Of a DNA stretch of 26,338 bases, positions 1 through 6,768 are shown piece by piece (the first letter of the stretch is position 1; each line of letters opens with the position of its first letter). The DNA is from Candidatus Saccharibacteria bacterium UBA1103 (GTDB lineage: Bacteria > Patescibacteriota > Saccharimonadia > Saccharimonadales > Saccharimonadaceae). The DNA lies in contig DCBQ01000011.1 in assembly GCA_002313515.1 (NCBI GenBank), forward strand, positions 540-26,877. The letters are read 5' to 3'. The translations under genes and the position numbers were made by a program. The notes under the pieces were generated by a model. That model was not told the DNA's origin. It made no database searches and saw only the letters and a program-made list of their open reading frames with translations.

Positions 1-41
1 CTTATGCTGTAGTCAACTGGGTTGTAAACTTGTGGAAATAA
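1..41 (+). CDS. VirB2/TrbC-like pilin, 3' end only (upstream paralogue)
   Basis: Only the last 12 codons and a TAA stop lie in the window. They read YAVVNWVVNLWK in the frame starting at base 3. The DNA at 3-26 matches 407-430 of the next gene at 21 of 24 bases, and the peptide matches the end of that gene's second membrane helix (YAVVNWVV). This is therefore the tail of a tandem paralogue of the VirB2-like gene that follows. It ends about a dozen residues earlier, with a short NLWK tail. The gene is cut by the window edge, so nothing can be said of its N-terminus. Confidence 0.75.
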   Translation, partial: YAVVNWVVNLWK

Positions 42-61
42 GCAAGGGGAGTATTGATAAA

Positions 62-502
62 ATGGCTAATGTAACTAAACTATCTAAGGTCACGTTAGGT
101 CTTGTAGCTAGTGCAGTTGCCGCATCATTGGCTCCAGTTGTCCCAGCGGGAGCCTTGGCACTACCCGATGTTTTTAGTGGTCCATATCGCGGCGAAGGTC
201 AGCCAACTGACCTGTTCGGTGGCGCCAATGCCATCATCCCGAAGGCCATCAACCTAATGCTATTCGTAGTTGGAGTACTGGCCATCTTTATGATGATATA
301 TGGTGGTATTCGCTATGTTCTATCCGGTGGTGATAATACGCGTGTAAAGGATGCTAAGAATACTATTCTCTATGCTATAGTTGGTCTAGTGGTAGCTATT
401 TTGGGCTATGCTGTTGTCAACTGGGTAGTTCAGATTGTTGGTAGCGGCGCAACCGATAGCAGCGCAACTGTAGGTTTACTAGCTACAAGCTTACTCATTT
501 AG
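62..502 (+). CDS. TrbC/VirB2-family pilin-like membrane protein
   Basis: This is a 146-residue secreted or membrane protein. Residues 1-33 look like a signal peptide with an Ala-rich core and a likely cut near AGALA. Two hydrophobic helices follow at about 61-82 and 101-126, joined by a short charged loop (SGGDNTRVKDAKN). That layout and the IMMIYGGIRY-like motif are typical of VirB2/TrbC pilin subunits of type IV secretion systems, which polymerise in or through the envelope. Translation most likely starts at ATG 62, which has AAGGGGAG about 10 bases upstream. An in-frame GTG at 32 lies inside the preceding gene and is less likely. The gene follows its paralogue by 20 bases, so the two form a pilin operon ending at a strong terminator. 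VirB4 and PrgI homologues lie 15 kb away in this window. The family call is from the topology and motif, not from a search. Confidence 0.82.
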   Translation: MANVTKLSKVTLGLVASAVAASLAPVVPAGALALPDVFSGPYRGEGQPTDLFGGANAIIPKAINLMLFVVGVLAIFMMIYGGIRYVLSGGDNTRVKDAKNTILYAIVGLVVAILGYAVVNWVVQIVGSGATDSSATVGLLATSLLI

Positions 503-519
503 AGTGAGTTTAATATTAA

Positions 520-551
520 AAAATAAGAGCGGACAGTTTCGCTCTTATTTT
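520..551 (+). terminator. Rho-independent terminator of the pilin operon
   Basis: A 12-bp stem pairs 520-531 with 540-551 (arm AAAATAAGAGCG) around an eight-base loop. The 3' arm ends in TTATTTT, giving a U-rich end on the plus strand. The stem starts 17 bases after the pilin stop codon. The 5' arm is A-rich, so it could also act on minus-strand transcripts. Confidence 0.8.
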
Positions 552-586
552 AATGTCTAGAACCATAAAGCGTTACGCGTAATATC

Positions 587-613
587 AAAAATAGCGGATC
601 GAGTCCGCTATTT
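587..613 (-). terminator. Rho-independent terminator of the hsp20 gene
   Basis: A perfect 10-bp stem (AAATAGCGGA at 589-598 with TCCGCTATTT at 604-613) has a five-base loop. Read on the minus strand it lies 21 bases after the small heat-shock gene's stop codon and is followed by a T run (the complement of the A run from 590 down). It sits back to back with the plus-strand pilin terminator, as expected for convergent genes. Confidence 0.8.
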
Positions 614-634
614 CAACATCGCTACAAGGCTGAA

Positions 635-1114
635 CTATTGAATCTGAATGCGGCGCGCCTGTTCTTGCTTAACCTTGTTAAAGCTAATAGTTAGAACCCC
701 GTCCTTCAGTACAGCCGAAACCTCATCTTCCTTGACAGCCACTGGTAGTACTAGCGTACGGCTAAACTCGCCCCAGTAGCACTCTTGAATGTGCCAATGT
801 GTAGCCTCAGCATCATCGCCACTATTTAGGGTTCCGCTAATCGTCAAAACACCATCAGCAATACTAACATCTAAGTCATTACGATTCACCCCAGCGGTGC
901 GAGCCTTGATAATCAATTTGTCCTGGGTCTCATAGACATCAACCGCTAGCTGCCCTGGCACAGTATCATAAGTATCCTCGTCAGCCTTAGCTGTCGCTGT
1001 TTGCGTAGCAGCTGCTGGTGCTTGTTCTACCGGTTGATCGTCATCGCGGAACAAGTCCTTGGTTAGGTCATCTAAATTATCCATCAACAAGTCGTCTTGT
1101 TGTCCTCTCGCCAT
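635..1114 (-). CDS. Small heat-shock protein, Hsp20/alpha-crystallin family
   Basis: This 159-residue protein is an ATP-independent holdase chaperone candidate that would keep unfolding proteins soluble in the cytoplasm. The N-terminal ~50 residues are acidic and Ala/Gln-rich. The alpha-crystallin domain runs from about residue 52 (LAVDVYETQDKLIIKARTAG) to residue 150. It contains the family's AVLKDGVLTISF signature (A-x-x-x-G-V-L). The C-terminus ends RRIQIQ, an I-x-I motif that tethers neighbouring dimers in the family. The start is set by GGAGGAGG a few bases before ATG 1114. The gene stands alone, convergent with the pilin operon and divergent from the comFC-like gene. I saw no CIRCE-type operator upstream. 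Confidence 0.93.
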   Translation of the reverse strand: MARGQQDDLLMDNLDDLTKDLFRDDDQPVEQAPAAATQTATAKADEDTYDTVPGQLAVDVYETQDKLIIKARTAGVNRNDLDVSIADGVLTISGTLNSGDDAEATHWHIQECYWGEFSRTLVLPVAVKEDEVSAVLKDGVLTISFNKVKQEQARRIQIQ

Positions 1115-1157
1115 TATCCTCCTCCTTAATTCGCAAATTTATAGCGTTTATGACATA

Positions 1158-1186
1158 ATTATATCTAATAACCCCTATAACTACAA
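1158..1186 (-). promoter_or_regulatory. Candidate promoter of the hsp20 gene
   Basis: On the minus strand a perfect TATAAT lies at 1163-1158, with TTGTAG at 1186-1181, 17 bases upstream. The TSS would be near 1151, giving a leader of about 36 bases that contains the GGAGG sequence. The -35 match is only partial. Confidence 0.45.
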
Positions 1187-1220
1187 TATAGATAACGGTG
1201 GTTTTATTGTAATAAATACA

Positions 1221-1904
1221 ATGACTAGCATAGTAGACATCGCCCTATCCACCATTGCACCCCATATATGCAAGGGTTGTAAGCGCGTCGGCTCTACATT
1301 GTGCGATCGTTGTATTTGTAACATTTTACGTAGTTCCTACCGACTCTGCACCTATTGCGGCAATGCCGTACAAAACGGCTCGTTGTGCTCGTCATGCCGT
1401 AGGCTATCATCTAATCAATTCTGTAATATAATCGCCGTAGGCGAGCGCTCAGGCGCCTTAGAACGCTTAGTTGGGGACTATAAGTTCAATAGCGAGCGCG
1501 AATCAGCCGATATCTTAGCTAAACTACTGGAGAATACAATTCCTACCAGCTGGAACTATCAGCAGATAGCATATATTCCTACCGTACCAGCACACATCCG
1601 GGAACGTGGATTTGATCACATGAAATTAATTGCCACTAAATTAGCACGCGACTATAATAAGCCGCTATGCCAACCGCTCGTCCGTACCAACAATCATACA
1701 CAGCACGGCTCTAGTTATATCAATCGCAAAACCAAGATAAGATCATCCCTGGTCGCCAAGCCAATCAGCAAGCCACCCCACTCGATCCTATTGATTGACG
1801 ATATTTGGACTACTGGATCCACATTGAATACCGCGGCGGCATTGCTACATAGAATCGGTGTGCAAAATGTATATGGAGCCGTCATAGCTGTACAGCCAAA
1901 ATAA
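1221..1904 (+). CDS. ComFC-like phosphoribosyltransferase with zinc-finger N-terminus
   Basis: The protein has 227 residues from ATG 1221. The N-terminal ~60 residues carry four C-x-x-C pairs (CKGC, CDRC, CTYC, CSSC), the double zinc-ribbon of the ComFC/GntX family. The C-terminal part is a type I phosphoribosyltransferase fold with the PRPP-binding motif LLIDDIWTTGSTL. ComFC proteins act in late competence, in the cytoplasm, during processing of incoming DNA; the exact reaction is unsettled. The reading frame is open to 1059, but that extension overlaps the divergent hsp20 gene and has no start signal, so the internal ATG is chosen. No good ribosome site sits close to 1221: GGTGG at 1197-1201 is 19 bases away, so the start is less certain than the family. 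No other competence gene is adjacent. Confidence 0.85.
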   Translation: MTSIVDIALSTIAPHICKGCKRVGSTLCDRCICNILRSSYRLCTYCGNAVQNGSLCSSCRRLSSNQFCNIIAVGERSGALERLVGDYKFNSERESADILAKLLENTIPTSWNYQQIAYIPTVPAHIRERGFDHMKLIATKLARDYNKPLCQPLVRTNNHTQHGSSYINRKTKIRSSLVAKPISKPPHSILLIDDIWTTGSTLNTAAALLHRIGVQNVYGAVIAVQPK

Positions 1905-1911
1905 TAAAAAG

Positions 1912-1929
1912 TAGCGCCACGGAGCGCTA
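1912..1929 (-). terminator. Hairpin between the comFC-like gene and tRNA-Ser
   Basis: TAGCGC (1912-1917) pairs with GCGCTA (1924-1929) around a six-base loop. On the minus strand it follows the tRNA's CCA end by 14 bases and is followed by a T-rich run (CTTTTTATT), so it fits a terminator for tRNA-Ser. On the plus strand the downstream T run is weak. It may serve both convergent units. Confidence 0.55.
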
Positions 1930-1943
1930 TATAATATCTATTC

Positions 1944-2035
1944 TGGCGGAAGGGGAGGGATTCGAACCCTCGAAGACGTTCACACGCCTTACCGCTTTTC
2001 GAGAGCGGCCAGTTCAACCACTCCTGCACCCTTCC
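1944..2035 (-). tRNA. tRNA-Ser (anticodon CGA)
   Basis: The minus strand folds as a class II tRNA of 92 bases. The acceptor arm is GGAAGGG with CCCTTCC, discriminator G and an encoded CCA. The D arm contains AGTGGTTGAACTGG. The anticodon stem is CCGCT/AGCGG around the loop CTCGAAA, which gives anticodon CGA. There is a long variable arm, and a T arm GAGGG-TTCGAAT-CCCTC. The long variable arm and the anticodon both say serine (codon UCG). It is a single-gene unit with its own promoter and terminator. Confidence 0.95.
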
Positions 2036-2045
2036 CTAGTGCTTT

Positions 2046-2054
2046 ATTTTAGCA
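2046..2054 (-). promoter_or_regulatory. Extended -10 box of tRNA-Ser
   Basis: TGCTAAAAT reads on the minus strand, ending 10 bases before the mature tRNA 5' end, so only a few leader nucleotides would be transcribed. The same nonamer precedes the genes at 5779 and 21660. Because a tRNA is not translated, this copy is independent support that the box is a promoter element. Confidence 0.6.
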
Positions 2055-2077
2055 AAAAACGGTTTTATATTCTATAG

Positions 2078-2584
2078 CTAAAGCTTAAAACGATCAATTA
2101 ACTTATCGGCGAAGGATACATGAACTTCTTCCATTGGTAAGCGAGCGCCCAGTGCGTCGACGATCTGCTCACCCTGCTCCTCGTCAATGAAGGTCGTCAC
2201 CACCATTCCAAAACGCTTTACTGGTATTAGACTTAGTTGCCATAGACCATTGTCTAGCTGCATTACGCCAAAAGCTCTAAACTCGCTATAAGGATGCTGC
2301 TGACCCTGGATAGTTAGGCCATTATCATCTAGCTTATACGATAACTCTTCATATGGCTTCTTAGAAGATATGATGATTGCCCCTAGCATAGCCAAGGCCA
2401 TAAATCCAGTTGCGATCGCCGTAAAGACACTAAAGATCTTAAATATAGTCAGCAGCACAATTGCGATAATTACTGCCGCAAACACCACTCCAACCGTCAA
2501 ATACCATTTAGAACTATGCTCGTGATTAACTGCCTCGGTGGCCGACCACGTTATTTCAAAGTTTGACTCTTCCGAATCTTGCAT
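2078..2584 (-). CDS. Two-helix membrane protein of unknown function
   Basis: The protein has 168 residues. An acidic cytoplasmic head (residues 1-25) has the pattern ITWSATEAVNHEHSSKWY. Two adjacent hydrophobic helices follow at about 28-52 and 54-75. The remaining ~90 residues are a soluble domain of short strands (LSYKLDDNGLTIQGQQHPYSE, then EFRAFGVMQLDNGLWQLSLIPVKR) ending in a helix. This shape, two helices then a small beta-rich domain, recalls bacterial PH-like membrane proteins, but I recognise no specific family and assign no function. It probably has a leaderless promoter: TGATATACT ends six bases before ATG 2584. It is followed by the tRNA-Ser gene on the same strand. Confidence 0.75.
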   Translation of the reverse strand: MQDSEESNFEITWSATEAVNHEHSSKWYLTVGVVFAAVIIAIVLLTIFKIFSVFTAIATGFMALAMLGAIIISSKKPYEELSYKLDDNGLTIQGQQHPYSEFRAFGVMQLDNGLWQLSLIPVKRFGMVVTTFIDEEQGEQIVDALGARLPMEEVHVSFADKLIDRFKL

Positions 2585-2590
2585 ATGCTT

Positions 2591-2599
2591 AGTATATCA
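2591..2599 (-). promoter_or_regulatory. Extended -10 box abutting the start of the two-helix membrane protein gene
   Basis: TGATATACT (minus strand) ends six bases before ATG 2584. A TSS at the usual ~7 bases past the -10 would fall on or next to the start codon, and there is no Shine-Dalgarno sequence. Confidence 0.5.
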
Positions 2600-2623
2600 G
2601 AAAGCTATCGCATCCGTCCATAT

Positions 2624-3823
2624 CTACAGTGTCAGTTTGCCGTCGTTACACAGCAAGCCTAACGACTTAATGTCAGCATTAGTTACCTTAATTGGCATTT
2701 CATCGTTATAGCCATAGGTTGCTACGTTAGAATCGCTATCACTATCCACTAGTTCCAGCACCAAGCGCATATCACCAACATTAAAGCGCTTTAGCGGCAA
2801 GCTATATGATAATTCGTGCACTTTATGGTCGCTAACAACCTTCAGCTTATTAGTTTTACTACTAGCACACATTAAGTCCACTCCACCTGCTTGTAGCTTG
2901 ACCTTGATGTACGCTGGCCGTTCCGTTGTAGACTTATATCTAATCGCTACTTTTATCGTATCTCCCGTTTTGACCACCGGCTCGGAGTCAAATTTACCTT
3001 CGATAAACGACTCGCGGTTTTTCTTCATCTGTTTTAAGGCTGCCCGGGCATTAGGATCTGACGAAATATTTTCTAACGAATAGCTATCTGCAACGTCATC
3101 TGGATCGCCTTCATCAACCACCTTGCCGCCATCAATCATGATCGCCTTGCTACAGTAGCGACGCACCGCCGACATGTCATGAGTCACCAAGATAACTGTT
3201 TTAGTGGAATCCTTCTTGACGTTTTCAAAGAAGTTGGCACACTTCCGCTGAAAGGCTTCATCGCCCACTGCTAAAACCTCATCTAGCACTAAGATATCAC
3301 CTTGAGCCTTGATAGCCACACTAAAGGCAAGACGTACCTGCATACCCGAAGAATAGTTCTTTAGCTTCTGGTCCATAAAGTCATGCAACTCCGCAAAATC
3401 GACAATATCCTGGTACATATGGTCAATCTGGTCAGTCGAAAAGCCCAGCATGGCACCGTTAAGGTACACGTTCTCGCGTCCAGTCAATTCTGGATTGAAG
3501 CCCACGCCCAGCTCGATAAACGGTACTAGCGAACCATTGACCCGCACACTACCCTTGGTCGGTGTGTAAATGCCCGAGATGATCTTCAGTAAGGTCGACT
3601 TGCCAGAGCCATTGCGACCCACAATACCCACGAAATCGCCTTTATTAACCGTCAAGGAGATATCGCGTAGGACATGTTGCTCTTTATAGCCTTTAATCCC
3701 TTTGGACCAGTTAATAAAAGCTTGTTTAATGCCGTTACTCTGCTCGGTCGGCAGCTTAAAAGTCTTGGCTACATGAGTAACCTGTAGAGCTATCTTTTCA
3801 TCAATCTTCTTTTTAGACGTCAT
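2624..3823 (-). CDS. ABC exporter ATPase, TagH/Wzt type (surface polysaccharide export)
   Basis: This 399-residue ATPase would energise export of an undecaprenyl-linked glycan (teichoic acid or O-antigen type) through the permease encoded just upstream. The nucleotide-binding domain has Walker A GRNGSGKST (residues 69-77), signature YSSGMQ (157-162), Walker B ILVLDE (177-182) and the H-loop VTHD (H215). The short A-loop region and the VGFNPELTGREN stretch are typical of the TagH/Wzt branch. Residues ~250-399 form an extra beta-rich domain in the position of Wzt's C-terminal carbohydrate-recognition domain, which in that family reads the terminal modification of the chain. The ATG overlaps the permease stop as ATGA and is preceded by GGAGG, so the two genes are translationally coupled. 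The substrate cannot be told from sequence. Confidence 0.9.
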   Translation of the reverse strand: MTSKKKIDEKIALQVTHVAKTFKLPTEQSNGIKQAFINWSKGIKGYKEQHVLRDISLTVNKGDFVGIVGRNGSGKSTLLKIISGIYTPTKGSVRVNGSLVPFIELGVGFNPELTGRENVYLNGAMLGFSTDQIDHMYQDIVDFAELHDFMDQKLKNYSSGMQVRLAFSVAIKAQGDILVLDEVLAVGDEAFQRKCANFFENVKKDSTKTVILVTHDMSAVRRYCSKAIMIDGGKVVDEGDPDDVADSYSLENISSDPNARAALKQMKKNRESFIEGKFDSEPVVKTGDTIKVAIRYKSTTERPAYIKVKLQAGGVDLMCASSKTNKLKVVSDHKVHELSYSLPLKRFNVGDMRLVLELVDSDSDSNVATYGYNDEMPIKVTNADIKSLGLLCNDGKLTL

Positions 3824-4644
3824 AGTTCCTCCGCAAAAGTCTTAGACGAACGTCGGAATACATAAACACCTAGAGCAAACACCGCAGCAACAATCACGAA
3901 CGGTACCAGCTTCATTAGCATAAATGGGCCATTGCCAATCAGATTCCATACCGTTTCAGTCTGTGGCGTCACCACTAAGTAACGAGCATCCTGGATGATT
4001 TGCGCCATCGGGTTCATTAGCATAATACGAGCAATCAAATCCCAGCCATAGCCAATCACCATAGTTAGCGGATAAATAATCGGCGTAGCATAGAACCACA
4101 TCTGCATAATCACATCCCAGATGTGGCCAATATCGCGAAATTTTACGTACACTGTACTAAGCAAAAAGGCTACCCCTAGTGCAAAAACGTATAGTTCAAT
4201 AATGACTAGCGGAAACAGTAGTATCGTCCAGCGGAATTCTACGCCATTTATAACCATAAATATTAGTACTACCACCAAACTAATGGCTAGATTAATGAAA
4301 GCCGAAACCGTTGAGGATACCACCACGATATACTTAGGAAAATTAATCTTACGCAGTAAATCACCCCGCCCTACGATCGCCTGCATACCCTGTGAAGTCG
4401 CCTCTTGAAAGAACGCCCATAGGGTTTGTGCTAGCAGTAGCGAAACCGCAAAGTGCGGGATACCAGCACCGAACTTCAGAAAACGGATAAACACCACATA
4501 CATAATGGCGAACAGCATCAGTGGCTTTAGTACCGACCACGCCATACCCAACATTGAACCTTGATAGCGTAGCTTAAAGTCAGTCTTTACCAGCTCGCGC
4601 AGCAAGATTAATGAGTAACGGTATTTGGCAAATAATTTTTGCAT
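3820..4644 (-). CDS. ABC-2 type permease, TagG/Wzm type
   Basis: A 274-residue polytopic membrane protein with about six helices and the ABC-2 exporter pattern. It opens with LRELVKTDFKLRYQGSMLGMAWSVLKPLMLF, where the family has a conserved amphipathic stretch before helix 1. Near the C-terminus it has YATPIIYPLTMV and LMNPMAQIIQDAR, which are characteristic of TagG/Wzm permeases. With the downstream ATPase it forms a complete exporter of two NBDs and two permeases. It would move a lipid-linked polysaccharide from the inner to the outer face of the membrane. The promoter is the left half of an inverted repeat shared with the divergent glycosyltransferase gene. The ATG lies eight bases after TATAAT and there is no ribosome site. 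Confidence 0.9.
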   Translation of the reverse strand: MQKLFAKYRYSLILLRELVKTDFKLRYQGSMLGMAWSVLKPLMLFAIMYVVFIRFLKFGAGIPHFAVSLLLAQTLWAFFQEATSQGMQAIVGRGDLLRKINFPKYIVVVSSTVSAFINLAISLVVVLIFMVINGVEFRWTILLFPLVIIELYVFALGVAFLLSTVYVKFRDIGHIWDVIMQMWFYATPIIYPLTMVIGYGWDLIARIMLMNPMAQIIQDARYLVVTPQTETVWNLIGNGPFMLMKLVPFVIVAAVFALGVYVFRRSSKTFAEEL

Positions 4645-4652
4645 CTACAGCT

Positions 4653-4661
4653 ATTATAGCA
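4653..4661 (-). promoter_or_regulatory. Extended -10 box of the exporter operon
   Basis: TGCTATAAT on the minus strand, with eight bases between its end and ATG 4644. It forms the left arm of the inverted repeat at 4653-4685. Confidence 0.6.
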
Positions 4662-4676
4662 AACGCTAGCGCCCTT

Positions 4677-4685
4677 TGCTATAAT
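4677..4685 (+). promoter_or_regulatory. Extended -10 box of the family 2 glycosyltransferase gene
   Basis: TGCTATAAT, with eight bases to ATG 4694. It predicts a leaderless mRNA. It is the mirror copy of the box serving the exporter operon. Confidence 0.6.
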
Positions 4686-4693
4686 TTAGATAG

Positions 4694-5761
4694 ATGAAGA
4701 GACCTGTGTTATCTATTATTATCCCGGTTTACAACGCCGAAGACTCCATTACAAATATCGTAGAGTCAATTGTCTCGCAGAAGTTTACTGACTGGGAACT
4801 TATCCTAGTAAACGACAAATCGACCGACGATAGCATAGGAGCCATTCGCGATTTAGCCAAATACGATTCACGCATTGTAGTCGTAAACCGACGTAGTAAC
4901 GGCGGCGCCAGTGCCGCACGTAATTCTGGTATCAATAAGGCTCATGGGCAATATCTAATGTTCTTTGACGCCGACGATGATATTAAGCCCAGTCTGATTA
5001 CTCGCATGCTCAAGGCTATGCAACCTTCCGCTAGCGGCCTGGCCTGCTGTGGAGCAGTATACAATACCTATAGCGGTGCTGACTTAGTTTCCTCAACCGA
5101 GGTAGGAGTCGATCCACTACCTCTTCACATCAAAGGTGAATCTTGGCCCACCTACATTACTAAGTTGCTCGGCATTGATGGGCGCCTATACCAGATTTGG
5201 AACAAGATCTACCGTACCGATATAATCCGCAAGCACGGCATTCGTTTTATTGAAGGTCTTAACTTTGGTGAGGATTTATTATTTAACCTGGACTATTTCA
5301 CCTATATCGATCATATTAAGTTTATCAATCGCCCACTCTATATCTATAATATGGACATAAGTGGTGGTACCTACAGCAAGTCATCGCTAGTATGGCAAAA
5401 TCGCCTAGTTAATTATCAGCACCTAATAGATTTCACTAAAGCTTCCACCGATTCTAATCTGAACGACTATCTGTCCTGGATTCGTTATAACTGGTTCTAT
5501 TCCTATGCCCTAGCGGTTGCCAGTTCCAGTAGAAGTGACGCACAAAAAACCGATTTACTAAGAATAGCCTGTCAATCCGGCTTCTTAGGTCTGACTGCTC
5601 GCCGCGAGGTTATTGGCACTAAAAAATATCTAGTTCAAAAGGTAGTCTATTACACCAGTCAGAACCCTCAAACTTTTAGGCGATTGATACAATTTAGTGT
5701 ATGGCTAAAGAATGGTAACCTAACTGGCGCTATTTGGCGCAAACTAAGAAATCGACTATGA
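4694..5761 (+). CDS. Family 2 glycosyltransferase (GT-A fold)
   Basis: The protein has 355 residues and transfers a sugar from a nucleotide-sugar donor. The N-terminal GT-A domain starts VLSIIIPVYNAEDSI, with the nucleotide-binding ND at 40-41. It then has GGASAARNSGI (70-80) and the metal-binding acidic cluster FDADDD (91-96), all hallmarks of GT2. Residues ~150-200 hold QIWNKIYRTDIIRKHGIRF and the likely acceptor-site GEDLLFN, common in GT2 enzymes that act on cell-wall or capsular glycans. The C-terminal ~130 residues are helical without a clear membrane segment, so the enzyme is probably cytoplasmic or peripheral. Sharing a promoter region with the TagGH-type exporter suggests it makes part of the exported glycan. 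Donor and acceptor are unknown. Confidence 0.88.
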   Translation: MKRPVLSIIIPVYNAEDSITNIVESIVSQKFTDWELILVNDKSTDDSIGAIRDLAKYDSRIVVVNRRSNGGASAARNSGINKAHGQYLMFFDADDDIKPSLITRMLKAMQPSASGLACCGAVYNTYSGADLVSSTEVGVDPLPLHIKGESWPTYITKLLGIDGRLYQIWNKIYRTDIIRKHGIRFIEGLNFGEDLLFNLDYFTYIDHIKFINRPLYIYNMDISGGTYSKSSLVWQNRLVNYQHLIDFTKASTDSNLNDYLSWIRYNWFYSYALAVASSSRSDAQKTDLLRIACQSGFLGLTARREVIGTKKYLVQKVVYYTSQNPQTFRRLIQFSVWLKNGNLTGAIWRKLRNRL

Positions 5762-5763
5762 GG

Positions 5764-5772
5764 TGCTAAAAT
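5764..5772 (+). promoter_or_regulatory. Extended -10 box before the DPM1/ArnC-like gene
   Basis: TGCTAAAAT lies in the 17-base gap after the preceding stop and ends six bases before ATG 5779. It is identical to the box of the tRNA-Ser gene and of the gene starting at 21660. No Shine-Dalgarno sequence is present. Confidence 0.5.
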
Positions 5773-5778
5773 AATACT

Positions 5779-6768
5779 ATGAAACAACTAATTACCGTGA
5801 TCATCCCCGCCTACAACGAAGAGGATAACTTGGCTCAGATCACCAAACGCCTAGAGGATCTGGCCACACGCGTCAAGGCCTATAATTTTGAGTTTTTGTT
5901 TATTAATGATGGATCTAAGGATAAAACGCTAGAACTGCTAAAGCAGTCCGCTACAAAGGACAAGCGTATTTCCTATGTCGACTTCTCGCGCAACTTTGGC
6001 AAAGAAATTGCCGTAGCTGCTGGCATTGACCATGCCCAAGGTGATGCCGTAGTAATCATGGACGCCGACGGCCAGGAACCACCTGAGCTCATCCCGGAGA
6101 TGATCAAATGGTGGGAGCAGGGCTACGACGACGTCTATGCCCGCCGCAATAAGAAAAATGACGGCAAGGTACGTAAGTTTATGTCGCATACCTATTACCG
6201 CACACTGCAAAAGACAACGCGCATACCTATCCAAATTGACACTGGCGATTTTCGTTTGTTTAGCCGTAAATGCGTCGAGGCGTTACGACAATTCCGCGAG
6301 GCCAGCCGACAAAATAAAGCTCTCTTTAGCTGGATTGGCTTTAAGAAGAAGGAGATTTGCTTCGACCAGCCACCACGCATGGCTGGCAGTTCTAAATGGA
6401 AGTTCGGTTTTCTCAGTACCGAGAACTCCCTGATTAACTTAGCCATCGATGGCTTTACTTCATTTACGACTTTACCGCTGCGTTTTATCTCGATCGCTGG
6501 ACTAGTCATTAGCTTCATCTCGCTAATCTATATCATCGTAATCCTAGTACAAGCTGCCATGGGTGTGCCACGTATCGGCGGTTTCAACACTCTGCTAATT
6601 GCAGTACTGTTTCTAGGTGGCGTACAATTAATTTCCTTAGGGGTAATAGGCGAGTACGTGGGCCGGATCTTCATCGAGACCAAACGACGCCCACTCTATT
6701 TAATCGAAGATATTCATCAGAATAAGCTAACCGGTAGTAGTAATGACAACAAAAAGCCCCTCAAATAA
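5779..6768 (+). CDS. Polyprenyl-phosphate glycosyltransferase, DPM1/ArnC/GtrB-like
   Basis: This 329-residue enzyme would move a sugar from a nucleotide donor to undecaprenyl phosphate on the inner face of the membrane. The GT2 catalytic domain (about 1-225) begins ITVIIPAYNEEDNL. It has FINDGSKDKT, DFSRNFGKEIAVAAGIDHA, the metal site MDADGQEPPELI (D95, D97) and DTGDFRLFSRKCVEAL; the last two are signatures of the DPM1/GtrB branch. Two hydrophobic helices at about 232-257 and 265-292 anchor it, as in ArnC and GtrB, and the tail GEYVGRIFIETKRRPLY is also typical. Its 3' end overlaps the GtrA gene by 26 bases. GtrB and GtrA act together in serotype conversion, one loading and one moving the lipid-linked sugar. 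The sugar itself is unknown. Confidence 0.92.
   Translation: MKQLITVIIPAYNEEDNLAQITKRLEDLATRVKAYNFEFLFINDGSKDKTLELLKQSATKDKRISYVDFSRNFGKEIAVAAGIDHAQGDAVVIMDADGQEPPELIPEMIKWWEQGYDDVYARRNKKNDGKVRKFMSHTYYRTLQKTTRIPIQIDTGDFRLFSRKCVEALRQFREASRQNKALFSWIGFKKKEICFDQPPRMAGSSKWKFGFLSTENSLINLAIDGFTSFTTLPLRFISIAGLVISFISLIYIIVILVQAAMGVPRIGGFNTLLIAVLFLGGVQLISLGVIGEYVGRIFIETKRRPLYLIEDIHQNKLTGSSNDNKKPLK

Larger units (their letters stand above)
4653..4685. repeat. Perfect 11-bp inverted repeat holding two divergent -10 boxes
   Basis: ATTATAGCAAA (4653-4663) is the exact reverse complement of TTTGCTATAAT (4675-4685). An 11-base spacer containing GCTAGC separates them. Each arm carries one extended -10 box pointing outwards, one to the exporter operon and one to the glycosyltransferase, each eight bases from its start codon. 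The two TSSs would lie about 45 bases apart. Confidence 0.85.

Noticed and set aside
1059..1220. Longer N-terminus for the comFC-like protein
   Set aside because: It would overlap the 5' end of the divergent hsp20 gene and its ribosome site, and the zinc-finger domain starts only after ATG 1221.
1715..2029. Minus-strand open frame across the comFC-like 3' end and tRNA-Ser
   Set aside because: It runs through the tRNA gene, whose cloverleaf is complete, and lies antisense to a well-supported gene.
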